The notes below the pieces were generated by a model that ran no database searches, was not told the origin of the DNA, and worked only from the letters and a program-made list of their open reading frames with translations. A stretch of 64,000 bases of DNA from the NCBI GenBank assembly GCA_963931865.1, contig OZ007516.1, positions 6,669,897 to 6,733,896 on the forward strand, read 5' to 3'. Of the stretch, positions 22,894 to 34,600 are shown piece by piece (the stretch's first letter is position 1; each line of letters starts with the position of its first letter). Made by a program: the position numbers and the translations under genes. The stretch is from Axinella damicornis (taxonomy: Eukaryota > Porifera > Demospongiae > Axinellida > Axinellidae).

Positions 22894-25404
22894 ATATGGG
22901 GGGGGGGGGGGGGGGGGGGGTAATACTTTACGATGTCAAGAGAATGCTACTTACATGTATTTGTCATTCTAATTAGCCAAGGCCTGTTCGGTCGAATACA
23001 TGTATGTGATCAAGACGGTGGAGGGACAAGGTATGAGCACGAAGCTGCCTGCTTTTGTGGCCTTGGAATAGCACTCTGCAAGCCTGTATATATCCCCAAG
23101 ATTTTGTTTGTTGGCTTCTTTTCCTGCAAATCTTACTGAAGGGAATACGGTTTGGATGAATGTTTTTGAACTAGAATCTCCCACCTCAGCTTTTAATGTT
23201 GCTCACCTATCAAAACACCTGTCTCAGGAACAGCCCCAAGGATGGCAACAGCATGCAGTTGTCTCCCTGGGACAGCCCCTCTAATCATAACTCTTCCTCT
23301 TCAAATCATGTGCTGTTAGCCCCCACACAAGCAATCAATACGAGACCGGCCTGACACCATCATGCTGTTTTCTGTCATGCAGGAGCTAACAGAGCGGCTT
23401 AGTACTGCATCGGCTGACAGCTCCAGCGATGAAGAGCTCACAAGGGAGCACACCCTCACCCTCCTCCGGTGGTGGGTATTCAAGTGCCAGGACCACATCA
23501 GGTCCATAGACCAGGAGGCTGAGCTGCTGGAACAGATGGAGAAGATGAGGGGTGCCTCCGGTGGGTGTGTCGCTGAGCAACGAGAGCAGGCTCCGCCCCC
23601 TCACAGGCAGCCACCTGTACCACCTGTTATGATCATCAGAGACAATATGAAGGTATGTGGCTTGCTTACTAGCTTCACTCCCAGCCTTTACACACTATAT
23701 ATATCACAAGTGCTTCCATGCTAGCCTCGTTACCAGGCCATTCCCACCACCAGTATACAAAATACTGGAAGCGATCAAATGCTGGCGGTTGGAATGGCCT
23801 GGGAATGAGGCTGCTTCCATACCACACTGTCACATTCCTCGTTTCATTGTGCAGAGTACATGTAGTTCTTAATCTTGGAACAGTCTAATATGGGTGTATG
23901 GTTAACTAGCCGCTAGTCCCTCTGCCCAGCCGGTTACACGCACATGCAGTGAAGCAGCAGCACACCCGTGCAACCAGCCAGGCAAAGAGGGTCCAGCACC
24001 CAGACTAGGTAATCTAGAATACAACTACTGAACAGCAGTTACGGTTACAGACCAGAACATTGTCAAGTTCTCCGTGCATTTGCACTTTACAGCCCAAACC
24101 TATTCATTCTCTCCTGTTGACACACAGAGCAAAGTGTTTGGGGCCGGCTACCCCAGCCTACCCTCCATGATGGTGGAGGAGTTCTTTGAACAGAAATACA
24201 GAGAACAGGCAGAGGCCCACAAAAGGTAATGTTGCAATTACTCTGCCTTTCATCTTAGGATTGACTTCTTGTCTTCCCAGTTGAACTGTTAGGGTGAGCC
24301 TGAATGAGTCCACACTAATGGGAAGTGGTGCCACATTAGATGAGGGTGCACCTCAGCCAGGTTGGCAACTGAGGAGCAGACTAGCGACGTTGCGTTCCAA
24401 GCAACAGGACCATTCACTAGCTGCCCACTTCTCCAAACAGTTCAGTAATACCAATAGGCTGATACACTGTACCAACCTCATTCCCATTCCAGGATTTGAT
24501 CACTTGCAGTAGGACAAAAACCCAAACAGAAATCACGGGTGCACTCTTCCAATTGAAATATGTACTGCTAATGCATCAATCAGGATTGCGCCACAACGAC
24601 CCATAATAATGTTTCAGAGTAGTACTGTTTGTAACCGTTAATTTGTTGTTGTGATAGTGATTGATACCAAAAACTGGCAACATTTTTATGCAGTGTGTTG
24701 TTACTATTCCCTTTCCTCACCAGTCAAGAAAAGCCGCCTGACACCCACACACCAGATGAGGAGGAGGAGGAGGAGGAGGAGAGTGAGGAAGGGCTGAGGA
24801 AAGCTCGGGAGTGGGACGAGTTCAAAGATGGTGAGTGATGTACTGTAAAGACATCACCCCCGTGATCAGTGTTACAATCCCAGTCCAATTGTTGTGGGAG
24901 CAAGGCCGCATGATGACATAATTGTCATTGCAGCGCCACTGCAATGACGATGATGTGATGATGTCATCGTAGTGCCACTGCAATGGTGATGATGTCATCA
25001 TGCACTCTTGTGTGGAGTAAACAATGGAGCTGACAGGTTAATTAGCTAGCTAGTCGGTGAGGAGAGGACCTCTGCTTTGATATTGGTTATGTGTTGCCAG
25101 GTCGTCCAGAAATCCAGTTTGGTACTCTTCTACGCTGATGCAAGAAAACCCTACTTACGCAATAATTGTTTCAAATCTGAAGCTCTCGTTCCATGTCTCT
25201 CCTGCTAACTTTCAGTTCAGCCTCCTAGTGAACTAAGATCAGGGTTAGCCTTGTTCCAAGGCTCGGACCTCGGAATGAGGCTAGATCAGGGTAGGAAGTC
25301 CACAACAGCACCACCACCTTCAATTGTGTCAGTGAAAACAATCCCCATTCTCTTACTGCACAGATCACAGAAGAGGGTGGGGAAACAAGAAGAACATGGG
25401 ATGA
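20393..25404 (+). CDS. IGBP1: Immunoglobulin-binding protein 1 / alpha4 / Tap42, PP2A-family regulator
   Basis: Exons: 20393-20509, 21717-21829, 21922-22060, about 22768-22848, 23383-23652, 24128-24225, 24724-24830, 25364-25404; 966 nt, 321 aa. It binds and stabilises the free catalytic subunits of PP2A, PP4 and PP6 downstream of TOR. The N-terminal TPR-like helices hold LFSSNEEVEEITTTNLRYLLLPALLGDL and RARVYFLDYLQRCKSY. The basic helix MASERTAKIARLRAQKEME corresponds to the catalytic-subunit contact region. The C-terminus has SKVFGAGYPSLPSMMVEEFF, an acidic run and GWGNKKNMG, all family hallmarks. The exon 4 acceptor is uncertain: the strong CCCCAG at 22740 would give an in-frame stop, so I chose CCAGGACAG just before 22768. 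An out-of-frame ATG at 20379 could act as a short upstream ORF. Confidence 0.94.
22236..22560 (+). repeat. Tandem duplication (about 160 bp unit) in IGBP1 intron 3
   Basis: Two head-to-tail copies, about 22236-22393 and 22394-22560, share GCAGTACAGTTTCCCACACA, CAAGTCCCCACC, ATCTGGCAACACAAGGATCA and AGAGTATTTACTGGCTGAAA. Divergence is low, so the event is fairly recent. Confidence 0.85.
22849..22921 (+). repeat. (GT)n then poly-G directly at the IGBP1 exon 4 donor
   Basis: The donor GTGTGTGG runs into (GT)n to about 22892 and then about 22 G (22899-22920). The microsatellite forms the 5' splice site itself. Confidence 0.85.
23722..23813. repeat. Palindromic TAGCCTCG-family mini-element
   Basis: Inverted ends TAGCCTCGTTACCAGGCC and GGCCTGGGAATGAGGCT with inner arms CAGTATACAAAATACTGG. 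Flanks GCTTCCATG and GCTTCCATA match at 8 of 9 positions, a likely 9 bp target-site duplication. In IGBP1 intron 5. Confidence 0.82.
24930..25005 (+). repeat. Short tandem duplication in IGBP1 intron 7
   Basis: The unit GCCACTGCAATG(A/G)(C/T)GATGATG is repeated twice with TGATGTCATC palindromes between. Confidence 0.7.
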
Positions 25405-26347
25405 ACACGTGCTGTGCAGTGTTCAAGTGATTGTGCAAAGTACTGTTGTTTCCCACCCGAATTCATTGCCTGTATGCACCCTCATGTACATTGTACATCA
25501 GAGCTCTACTCTACTTTTGACACAGTCTCTTCTAGTCTATCGAGCTAGACCAGATTTCTCTTGCTCCTATGCCCCACCCCGGCCCAACTTCTGGAGCGAG
25601 AGAAATTTGGTCTAGCTCAGTAGACTAAGTCTCTTCCATGTAGTCTCTATCCCAGATCAAACCAACCCCCAGTGTGTTTAGTATCGTTATACTGGAAGTG
25701 ATATAAGGATGAAAGGTCACGGGAATGATCACGACTGTAATCATGCACCATATAATTTATGTAGTTCACTGTTATGAACTCTTGATGTACATGTAGCTAT
25801 ACACTATTGGGTCATGAATAATGCAATGAATCATACACACATGGAGACATGGATAAAGCCTCAAACAGGGACATGCCTGCGTATGTCGATCAGGTGCAAC
25901 TGGAAGTCTGAACCCACCCAATTAAACGCAATTAAAATTTAATACTTATTATCATGATAGGTATGATACCACTTATTGTTGAACTTGACAGTGCCACACT
26001 TCTGCAGCTTTGCATGAGTGAGTTCTGTGTATCATTGTGAAGGTTGCTGGCCATTTGCTAGGAAATTACACCATGCAGAACTAATTAATCCTCTACATCT
26101 GCACTACAATAATATTCCAACTGTACACACTTGTTCGCATAATTATTACGTACGTGTGTCTGACCTTCCCCGGCACTTGATTATTGGATTACTTGTGATC
26201 TATACAGGCTATTCCTGCAGGAGGGCAAAGATTCCTATGAAGGTGTGAGAGCAGGTAGAGAACGCTGATTGTAATGATGACGTAATGCAGTGTAGACAAG
26301 TTAAGCCTTGAGGCACATGCACATTGCTTAGGTTTATACAGGGATAG

Positions 26348-26406
26348 TGTTAGGGTTATAGGGCAGCTGGGGTTAGGGTTGTTAGGGCTAATTAGAGTTA
26401 GGGTTA
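26348..26406 (+). repeat. Interstitial telomere-like repeat (TTAGGG variants)
   Basis: Five clear TTAGGG hexamers, mostly GTTAGGG, with spacers. The opposite orientation (CCTTAACC, CCTAACCC) occurs at about 26880-26922, on the other side of the minisatellite. Confidence 0.65.
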
Positions 26407-26479
26407 CTGTCCCATGCAGTACATGTACCACAATCATCAAATAGACTTTGACATAGATCCATGGCTTCCATGCACCCGC

Positions 26480-26842
26480 CCTAGTCCCACCCCCATGCAC
26501 CCACACCAGCCCCACCCTCATGCACCCACCCCAGCCCCACCCCCATGCACCCACCCACCCCAGCCCAGCCCCACCCCCATGCACTCACCCCCATGCACCC
26601 ACCCCACATGCACCCACCCCAGCCCAGCCCCACCCCCATGCACCCACCCCCATGCACCCACCCCACATGCACCCACCCCCAGCCCCACCCCCATGCACCC
26701 ACCCCCCATGCTCCCACCCTCCCATGCTCCCACCCTCCCATGCTCCCACCCCCCATGCTCCCACCCTCCCATGCTCCCACCCTCCCATGCTCCCACCCTC
26801 CCATGCTCCCACCCTCCCATGCTCCCACCCTCCCACCCCCCA
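26480..26842 (+). repeat. C-rich minisatellite (CACCCACCCCATG / CTCCCACCCTCCCATG)
   Basis: About 360 bp of 13-20 bp units. The first part uses CCCCATGCACCCAC, the second (from 26708) TCCCACCCTCCCATGC. The minus strand is G-rich with many GGG runs, so G-quadruplex formation is plausible. Confidence 0.92.
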
Positions 26843-26984
26843 GCGGTGAAAGGTATTCAGCTAGAGTAAAGTTAGGGTGAGGGCTCACCTCACCTTAACC
26901 TCACCCGAGCTAAACCTAACCCGAATGGCTTGAACACACTTGGACTCGCTTTATATACTCGCAGAAGCCTGCCGGCAAACGCGT

Positions 26985-27200
26985 GCACTAGCAAACGCAC
27001 GCTCCGGTAACGCTGTGATCTGATTGGTTGGCATCCGCGGTAAGTTCGCATTTGGCGGGAAACGGCCTGTGCACGCGTAAACTGTCAACAGGGATGAGCG
27101 TGATTCTGTCTCTGTCGTTTTTCGTCGGCCATTGACCTCCTCCGGTAGGCCCTCTGCCATTGGCGCTCCCTCTGTTGATGCCCTTGTACTGTACATGATT
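26985..27200. promoter_or_regulatory. CpG-containing block with CCAAT and E2F-type sites
   Basis: ATTGG (inverted CCAAT) at 27023-27027 and TTTGGCGGGAAA, a perfect E2F-type motif, at 27051-27062, in sequence richer in CpG than its surroundings. This resembles a cell-cycle promoter, but no convincing first exon follows, so the assignment is weak. Confidence 0.3.
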
Positions 27201-27944
27201 GTATAAATTATAGTTGACTCCCAATGCTGTCGTTTTCTTGTGTCAATAATGGGCACTCCCTCTGTTGATCCACGGCTTGCAGTTCACTCCGAATGTTGTT
27301 CCGTAGGCAAGTGGGATGGTGGCCAGACCCCAAGGCGATTGGGAATAAGTTTGGCAAGGCTGGGCGTTTGGGAACGAGACCGTGGTTGTTGCTCTTAGTA
27401 GTCCATCTTGTCGGAGGTATACGTAGCTAAGTGAAGAGAGACAATGGGGGAGGAGAGGGAGGGAATGTTAAGAAGGCAGGGGGATGTCAACTGTCCTGTT
27501 TGCTTAGGGAGTTCATAACAACCCTCAGAGATAGGCCACCATGCATGTCATCAGCATTGTGGATGTTTGTGACCCAGAGAAAGTAGTATACAAGTTTTGA
27601 TGAACTGGACCTCTGCAGACCTCTAAGGAGAGGACCTCAGGCATGAGGGATTATATTTACTTTGTTTGGCTTGTGTGTATCGTGACTGTGGATTGTTTAT
27701 TGCACAGTGTTTACTCCACTATGCGAATTAAACTAGTGCGGTGAATCTCTGTAGGTGTGGCTATGATTTGAATTGGTGTCTGATCGTGTTGATCTCCCAG
27801 ACCTACATGCAGTGTTGCTTCTCATTATTCTTTAGAAGGAGAGAAGACAGAGGAAGAGTTGAGAGAGTTGGCATATACTTTGGAGACGGCATCCTTGGAT
27901 ACAGAAGAGAGTGAGTGGTGTGTGAGAGGAGAGAGAGGAGAACT

Positions 27945-28056
27945 TAGCCTCGTTCCTAGGCCTTCCACACCTCCAGCTTTTGATCGCTTCCAGTATGCAA
28001 AAACATACTGGAAGCGATCAAAAGCTGGAGGTGTGGAAGGCCTGGGAACGAGGCTA
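27945..28056. mobile_element. Near-perfect palindromic mini-element with target duplication
   Basis: 112 bp that is almost one complete hairpin: arms TAGCCTCGTTCCTAGGCCTT, CCACACCTCCAGCTTTTGAT, CGCTTCCAGTATG and their reverse complements. Flanked on both sides by GGAGAACT (AGGAGAACT if one A is assigned to the flank). Confidence 0.9.
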
Positions 28057-29150
28057 GGAGAACTAGCAGTAGTGAAAAGTGCATGGCTGAAGCCTACTCA
28101 ATACTAGTCTCGGAACCAGACCTCTCACACTGGGAGGAGGAAGGGTCTCGGCACATGCCTACATTCTGATGGAATGCAATTATGCATGGGTGGTTGGTGA
28201 TGAACTGTGATACCACACGTATGATCACAGTCTAACTGCTCGTTGCTCCCCTCCACTGTTGTCTAACATTCACAGGTAACGTACAGTGATTTGCCATGTC
28301 TAGTCGCTGGTGGCAGTGAATAATCATTTCCATGACGCCATTTGCAAGCAACACTAATCGTCTGATTCATCAGGTCAACATCCCATCCTGGGGACAACTT
28401 GAATGTATGTAAGCACGTGCCCAGGCCGTTCCTCCTCCCCGTGTGAAGGGTCTGGTTCCTAGACTAATTCAATAGCTCTTACTGAAGATTTCAAGTTGCT
28501 TGTCCAAGATCCATTTCAAAATTTGGCGCAAGTGCTCTGATGAGAGAGTGTGCGGAGTGTGCCTTCACTGTTTACATTGCGTAGGCGTCTTGCTCGTAAA
28601 CGAGCTCGAACGAACACACAGTAATCTGCAATTCCCAGCTTATGCTTCAGGTGTAAATACCGTTTCCATGGGCCATAGTTATGGGCATGCGCTAATTTCT
28701 TGAATGGATCTCTGACAAGAAACCTGAAAGTAAGACTGTCCATTGCTACATTTGCAGTAGACTCTCACTGACACAATTGATTACATTTTGTGAAGGATAT
28801 TGTTGAGGCCAAATTGCATTTGTCACTAACGCTGACACAGTGCAACCCGAACTCCTGGAGCCAGGCTATGAGCTCACAGGAGGACAGATGCCAGGTATGG
28901 GCACCCGAGTCCCACCTGGACCCATTAACTGATACATGAGACATGCTTGGCTAGTTGAATTTGGACTGTACCCATCACTGCTGAGTGGGCACACACACAC
29001 GAAGGGGTCGCGACAGATACATCAGGGAAGAATTTGACCTTGACTTGACTTACGTACATCACTGAGAGAATGACTGGTATGACACATTGTGTGTTTGATG
29101 GAATTGGGTTTGATAGACACGTTCTCCTTCTCTCACTCCCTCTCCTTCCT

Positions 29151-29268
29151 TCTTCTCCCTCCCTCCCTCCCTCCCTCCCTCCCTCCCTCCCTCCCTCCCT
29201 CCCTCCCTCCCTCCCTCCCTCCCTCCCTCCCTCCCTCCCTCCCTACCTCCTCCGCTTCCTCCCTCCCA
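29151..29268 (+). repeat. (CCCT)n tract
   Basis: About 115 bp of CCCT repeats leading straight into the CCTCCCAG acceptor of the orphan exon at 29270. Confidence 0.92.
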
Positions 29269-29269
29269 G

Positions 29270-29368
29270 CTGTGTTCTATTCCGCCCAGTGGTGTAGAAT
29301 CAGTGTACAGAATCAATCTCAAGGATGTTGCTAAGATCCTCGAGACCAAGCACCATGACAACTACACG
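29270..29368 (+). pseudogene. Orphan exon resembling the start of a PTEN/tensin/auxilin phosphatase domain
   Basis: A 33-codon open stretch between CCCTCCCAG and GTCAGT. Its sequence GVESVYRINLKDVAKILETK, then HHDNYT, matches the first helix of PTEN-type phosphatase domains (tensin, GAK/auxilin and PTEN all have a VYR..I.DV...L..KH..NY pattern). I could not find the expected next exon (FNLSER-like) or the catalytic HCxxGxxR loop anywhere downstream before AGPAT5. It may be a relic exon or belong to a gene broken by insertions. A possible earlier exon ends at about 28895 (ELLEPGYELTGGQMP) but its phase does not fit. Confidence 0.45.
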
Positions 29369-29649
29369 GTCAGTCACTGGACTAGTAGCCTGACATTAAT
29401 GTCCACTGATGCTGGAGACCTCCTTGGTCCTCCATTGCCTCTCATGACTCACAATAATTTCTCTAAAGTACAATGTACGCCCACTATGTCCGAGATTTCA
29501 TTAACTATTGACTGCGCATTTGAGTATGTACGCATATCAAAACGTTTTATCAGTACAAAGGAAAGTGTGACGTAAATGTCTGGACCTTCTGACACATAGT
29601 GTACATGGACCTGAAATTGTCTGGTGTCTGATGTTACATGTACTGTCTC

Positions 29650-29815
29650 CAGGTCCATAGACCAGGAGGCCAAGCTGCAGGAACAGATGGAGAAGATGAG
29701 GGGTGCATGCATCCAGTGGGTGTGCCGCTGAGCAACGAGAGCAGGCTCCGCCCCCTCACAGGCGACCACCCGTGCCACCTGTTATGCAATATGAAGGTAT
29801 GTGGCTTGCTTACTA
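29650..29815 (+). pseudogene. Broken duplicate of IGBP1 exon 5 and its donor
   Basis: Copies 23499-23671: GGTCCATAGACCAGGAGGC, GAACAGATGGAGAAGATGAG, GCAACGAGAGCAGGCTCCGC, CACCTGTTATG and ATATGAAGGTATGTGGCTTG are all shared. Small indels change the frame so that it reads RSIDQEAKLQEQMEKMRGAC and then stops after WVCR. The homology continues into a degraded copy of the neighbouring palindromic element (29930-30040, compare 23722-23813). It cannot encode IGBP1. Confidence 0.9.
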
Positions 29816-29819
29816 CTAG

Positions 29820-29853
29820 CATAGATAATAGAACTACGTTCTATTATCAATGC
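29820..29853. repeat. Small palindrome ATAGATAATAGAACTACGTT
   Basis: A hairpin with arms ATAGATAATAGAAC and GTTCTATTATC(A)AT around TACG. A sister copy with ATAGATAATAAAC and GTTTATTATCTAT sits at 10992-11020 beside the NCAPG2 exon 1 donor. Confidence 0.7.
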
Positions 29854-31249
29854 TACTAGCCTCACTCCCGGTCCTTTACGCACTATACTATAATATAATT
29901 ATCTGATATCACTTCCATACTATATAGCCTCGTTCCAAGGCCATCAGCCTTTGTTCCCAGGCCATTTCCACCATCAGTATAGCTTGCAGTATACAAAATA
30001 CTGGAAGCAATCAAATACTGGTGGAGGCAAATGTTCAGACCCCAGTCTGCAAGCGAACACGCCATCCCGACTTCCCGCCAAAACTTGGTACAAATTCACC
30101 CAAACCGGATGTATCCGGGTGCACATGCACGTGCCACCTGACCTTGACTTCCCGCCAAAACGATTTCAAACCTCAGCTGCTTGAAGCTACCTAGCTACAC
30201 GGCTAGCTACAGGCTCTAGCTACAGGCTCTAGCTAACTCTCCTTGCTCACCAATTCGACGATAGTTGGGACAGTGACAACGTAGAAACGCCACTGTCTCC
30301 TCTAACGAATTGCCCTTGCCTTCCACATCTGACCTCTAGTCTGGGCTGTACACACACATAGTACCTGGCCATACGCATAGGTAAGACTGGTATAATTTTA
30401 TGCATGTATTTTAGATTCCTGTTGCACATCATGAGCACAACTGCAGAGCCACATGACATAGACTACTATGATGTCGACAGTGTTTGCCATATGCATGATC
30501 TGGGCTTTACACATCGATATGATCAGTTTCTTATGGCTGGTAAAAGAGATATACACAATGTCATGTATATTGTGTATACAGGTTGAATTGTTATAGTGCA
30601 CATGAAAATAACACAATAGAGCGGCTGCATTGACGTAACAAAACCACGTGACTGAGTACTTCCGCATGGCAAAACAACACGGAGTTCAATGGCAGCTGGA
30701 CGGAAACTAGTAGCTCACTTGTACTCGAGGTCGCGTAGCTGCTCGATCTAATCGGCATGGTAACTGCGCTATAGTGATAGTTGACACAGTAGTACTTCGT
30801 AAGTTCCGAGCGGCTTGCGTTTCTGAGATCACTGTAGAAATTACTGCTTTCTTGCCATGCAGTCTTATGAGAGAAACGGAATATAACGGAGGACGTTTCG
30901 GTTGTTTTACGGCCGGTGACGTCAAACGCAGCCGCTCTATATGAACAGGTAAACATTTGCAGAGCCACCACAGACACGATTCTTTTCTTGTACTGTCTCA
31001 ATGTTGTTCCCTTTGCAGGTGGTGTGGGGGAGGGCGGGTGTGGGATGAGAGTGGATCGTCGTCTGAGAATCCCTCCTTTTCACTCTCGATCGGTGTCCGT
31101 GTAAAAGCTGGCGTTGAAGCTTGAGTTGTGGGAGCAGTGGGCATGTGATTGACGGCTGAAGGAGGGAGGAGGAGGATTGGGCATGCTGTGATGGTGGGAT
31201 GGAAGGTTGGAGGAGGAGTGGGCAGGGCATACATGTGATTGGTGGGTAG

Positions 31250-31395
31250 TCTCGGAGCCAGATCCTTTGCACGGAGAGGAAGAATTAAGGGTCTCGTGCC
31301 TACGTTTGAGCTGTCACCATGGAATGCAATTATGCATGGATAATAATTAGCGATCAACTATGACATCACGTGTATGATCACCATCAACTGTCTGG
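31250..31395 (+). repeat. Interspersed repeat with TAGTCTCGGAGCCAGA start
   Basis: Shares GTCTCGGA(G/A)CCAGA, GGAATGCAATTATGCATGG, then a GTGAT...ACGTGTATGATCAC block with 28106-28230. Both copies lie in the same intergenic region. Confidence 0.6.
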
Positions 31396-31613
31396 TGCAT
31401 GCAAGCTCTGATTATATAGCAAGTGCTCTCATTCGTACGTTTGAATTCTTGTACAGAAGCTGATGTGTAAATTGATCATGGAATTCACCAAACCTACATA
31501 TCTCCCACATGTACATCATGGGTTAGTGAACGACATCAATCATTTGCATTGCCAAACAGTCATGATACAAATCACTTGTGAGAAGCTACATGTAGTTCTT
31601 GCCAGAAGCTAAG

Positions 31614-34600
31614 TTAGGACTTGAGTGCCATTGTGATGATCCCGATGGTGCTGAAGAACCCTATACTCCCCATCCACCATAGTCTCCCATAGTGACAGGA
31701 GAACGCCCCAACTAGTACAGCCACGAAGAAGAGGGTGGGTGGTCCAGATCGGTGGAGGCGGAGAGGGTGGCAAATCCTGGGAGCAGTGAAGTGGCCCTTG
31801 GAGAGAAACTCTTCTATCATTCTGGGAGGATGGGAAGGAAGGAAGGTAGCCACATCAATACATTAAGATTTTGACCGTGTGTTGTGTGTGTGTAATGGAT
31901 GTGGGGGTTGGCCTTTAGTGATGCGCGGCCTTCATACTAAATATACTGAACCTCAAACTCTGTGAATGCTCACGCAGGGGTTGGAACCTTCCAGAACTTG
32001 ACTGGGCAGCTGAAACAGATGTAGTTGGGGAGCAGCAGCTGAAGCGGATACAAAACCAAGCCTACACAGGATATATATAATTAGTTTGTGGTTCGAGGAT
32101 GTTCGGTGTAGCAACAGGCGCAGGTGCCGGGAAGCAGCAGCTGAAGCGGACACAATTAGGCTGAAGCAGACGTAATCGGGGAGCAGCAGTTGAAGCGGAT
32201 GCAATCAGGAGCAGCAGCTGAAGCAGACGCAATCGGGGAGCAAGGTGAATGAGGAGGAAGTAGCTGAGCGAGCGAAGCGAAACTATTTGTACACTACATC
32301 AGATTTGAAGTGGCCAGGTTGTGCAGCAAAGATAGTGGCTATACCAGGACGCATGTGGAATGGAGAAGCTCCCCCCCTCCACCCCCCATGAATGGAATAC
32401 AACAATCCTGGAACAGAAAATTTAATGGCTCCTCAAAGAGTCCTCCAGATTATTTCCGCCATAACACTTACCACACTGAGTGTGTTTACATAACTCGTGT
32501 GATAGATAGGTAGAATATCACCTACCTCTCCTTTCTGTAGTAGGCATCGTACAACCATGACCTTTGCTCTTCAAAGTTCTGCAAACAGAACACCTTGACT
32601 GAATTAATATGCACATTGTTTGGGCTTCAGATGTCCAGTAAATTGGGGTAATGTAAAGCACGGGCTGCAGACTTGTGGACTTGCAGGCTGACACACTAGC
32701 CTCGTTCCCAGTCCCACACCCAGCTTTTCGTCGCTTGCAGTACGGTACTGCAAGCGATGAAAAGCTGGGCGATGGCCTGGGAACGAGGCTAGGCTCACAC
32801 ACTATATAGCTCACAGCTCACCATTTAGAGGAGCTAGACAAACCTTGTGAGAGAGGTCAATGGATGCCATAAAGAAGCACTGTTGCCATCGGAAACGTCG
32901 TGAGGCAGTGAAGTAATATAATACACTATATAGCTCTGGAAACTGACTCCATGCCCATAATGTAGAACTGTCTTGCAGGCCAGACTCAAGTTGTACACAC
33001 TACTACTGTGGGTAGCCTCGCTCCCAGGCCCTGCCCAGCTTCCTGTCACTTGCAGTACTGCAAGCAACGAAAAGCTGGGCGGGGGCCTGGGAACGAGGCT
33101 ACACAGTGGGTTCACAGCACTTTAGTTTATTGAGGCCGCACAAGACTTGTCAGCTCCCCTCAGTTACACAGTACTGTAGTCATTTGTGTATGTGCTGGGT
33201 CAGCAAGCAACAAAGTACTTTGAAGCATGAGTCTGAGAGTCTGTAGTCTACACTTTACATTTGGCCACAGGAGGAGGAATTGCATGCTTAATTGTTTACA
33301 GCATACGATTCTTGCTTGACCCAGGGTAATATGGAGTACTGGCAGTAAAGGGTGGGGCCAATAATGGCAAAGGAGGAGATCTTGAGGGTTGCTTCAGCAA
33401 CATTAGAGCACTAGCATACCTGTGGAATATCTCGTATGGGGATTCTTCTGATGTGTATGTGTACACGTGAGCACTGGCCCGAGTGGAAACCTGAACGTAT
33501 GGATCAAATCATTACTACTAACAATGCAAGCTTCAATAATCTTCATTCAGGTGTGGGTGTAGTGCTTGCCACAGCAGCTACATACCAAACACAAAAGGCA
33601 GTCGACAATGGTAAAATTAGGGGAGCGTGAGCGAGCCCCTCCTAGCGGTGTCGCTGGATGAAATGTATGTTTGCACGTACCGTATGTCGTCGGCATCCAT
33701 CTTACCATAAAAAACCCTCTTTTGAAAGTTTCTGCATGATCAGTTCATGACACGCACGCACAAACCTAGCACAGTCAAGTCTTCAATGGCCACAGCAAGG
33801 ACAGACACGGATCTACTTCTTCAACGGCTACAGTGATGGCGGCCTACGTCTCCCACTACAGGCTCGGACAGATGGTGTTACGGTACCTAGCTGGTGAAAA
33901 ATTTCTGCTAAGGGTTTATTAGGCCTGCACAGGTTTGAACCCTCGGAAGTGTGTATAGCACTGCATGGGTGGGGGGGGGGGGGGGGGGGGGGGGGGGGCT
34001 ACAACTCGCTCACACTCGCCCCACAACCCACAATGCCCCTAGTATTATACACTTACCAAACAAGTTGGGAGGTGGGCTCCGGACACGCCCACCTGAAGTG
34101 AATCCCTCATACAATATGGTCAGGTCATAAACTGCCTCAAAGTGATCCCTAATATGTCCCAAGGCCAGCTGCAATAGGGGAAGTCAGGAGGTGACCTTAC
34201 CAAGTGTAGATACAACTGTGGCTACAATGTTAGCAATAATAATCTTGCTCAAACAATATGAATCATCCTGTACAAGTAGCTTCGCTCGCTCAGCTACTTC
34301 CTCTATCGCTTTGCGAGCAATCTGGCGCGCATCAGGCAGCTCTCTACACAGAGCTGCTGCACTCCCTGACTGGGTCTGCTTCAGCCGCATGCATGCTGCT
34401 CGCTGATCGCGTCCCCTCTCAACTACTGCTCCCCGATTGCGTCCGCTTCAGCTGCTGTTCCTCGATTGCATCCCAGCTTCATGTGGTGCTTCCTGATGGC
34501 ATCCTTTCACAGTTGCTGCTCCCCGATTGTGTCCGTTTCAGCTGCTGCTCCCTGATTGCGTCCGTTTCAGCTGCTGCTCCCCGATTGCATGCACAAAGTT

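Larger units (their letters stand above)
25405..27835. other. Intergenic, repeat-rich, no gene recognised
   Basis: Downstream of IGBP1. It contains a fold-back element at 25528-25626 (arms around AGTCTA and CTAGACCA(G/A)ATTTCTC), telomere-like repeats flanking a minisatellite, and a CpG-containing block near 27000. Open frames over 26414-26888 are translations of the minisatellite. Confidence 0.6.

Noticed and set aside
26414..26888. Several long open frames on both strands rich in Pro/His or Gly/Trp
   Set aside because: They are six-frame translations of the C-rich minisatellite.
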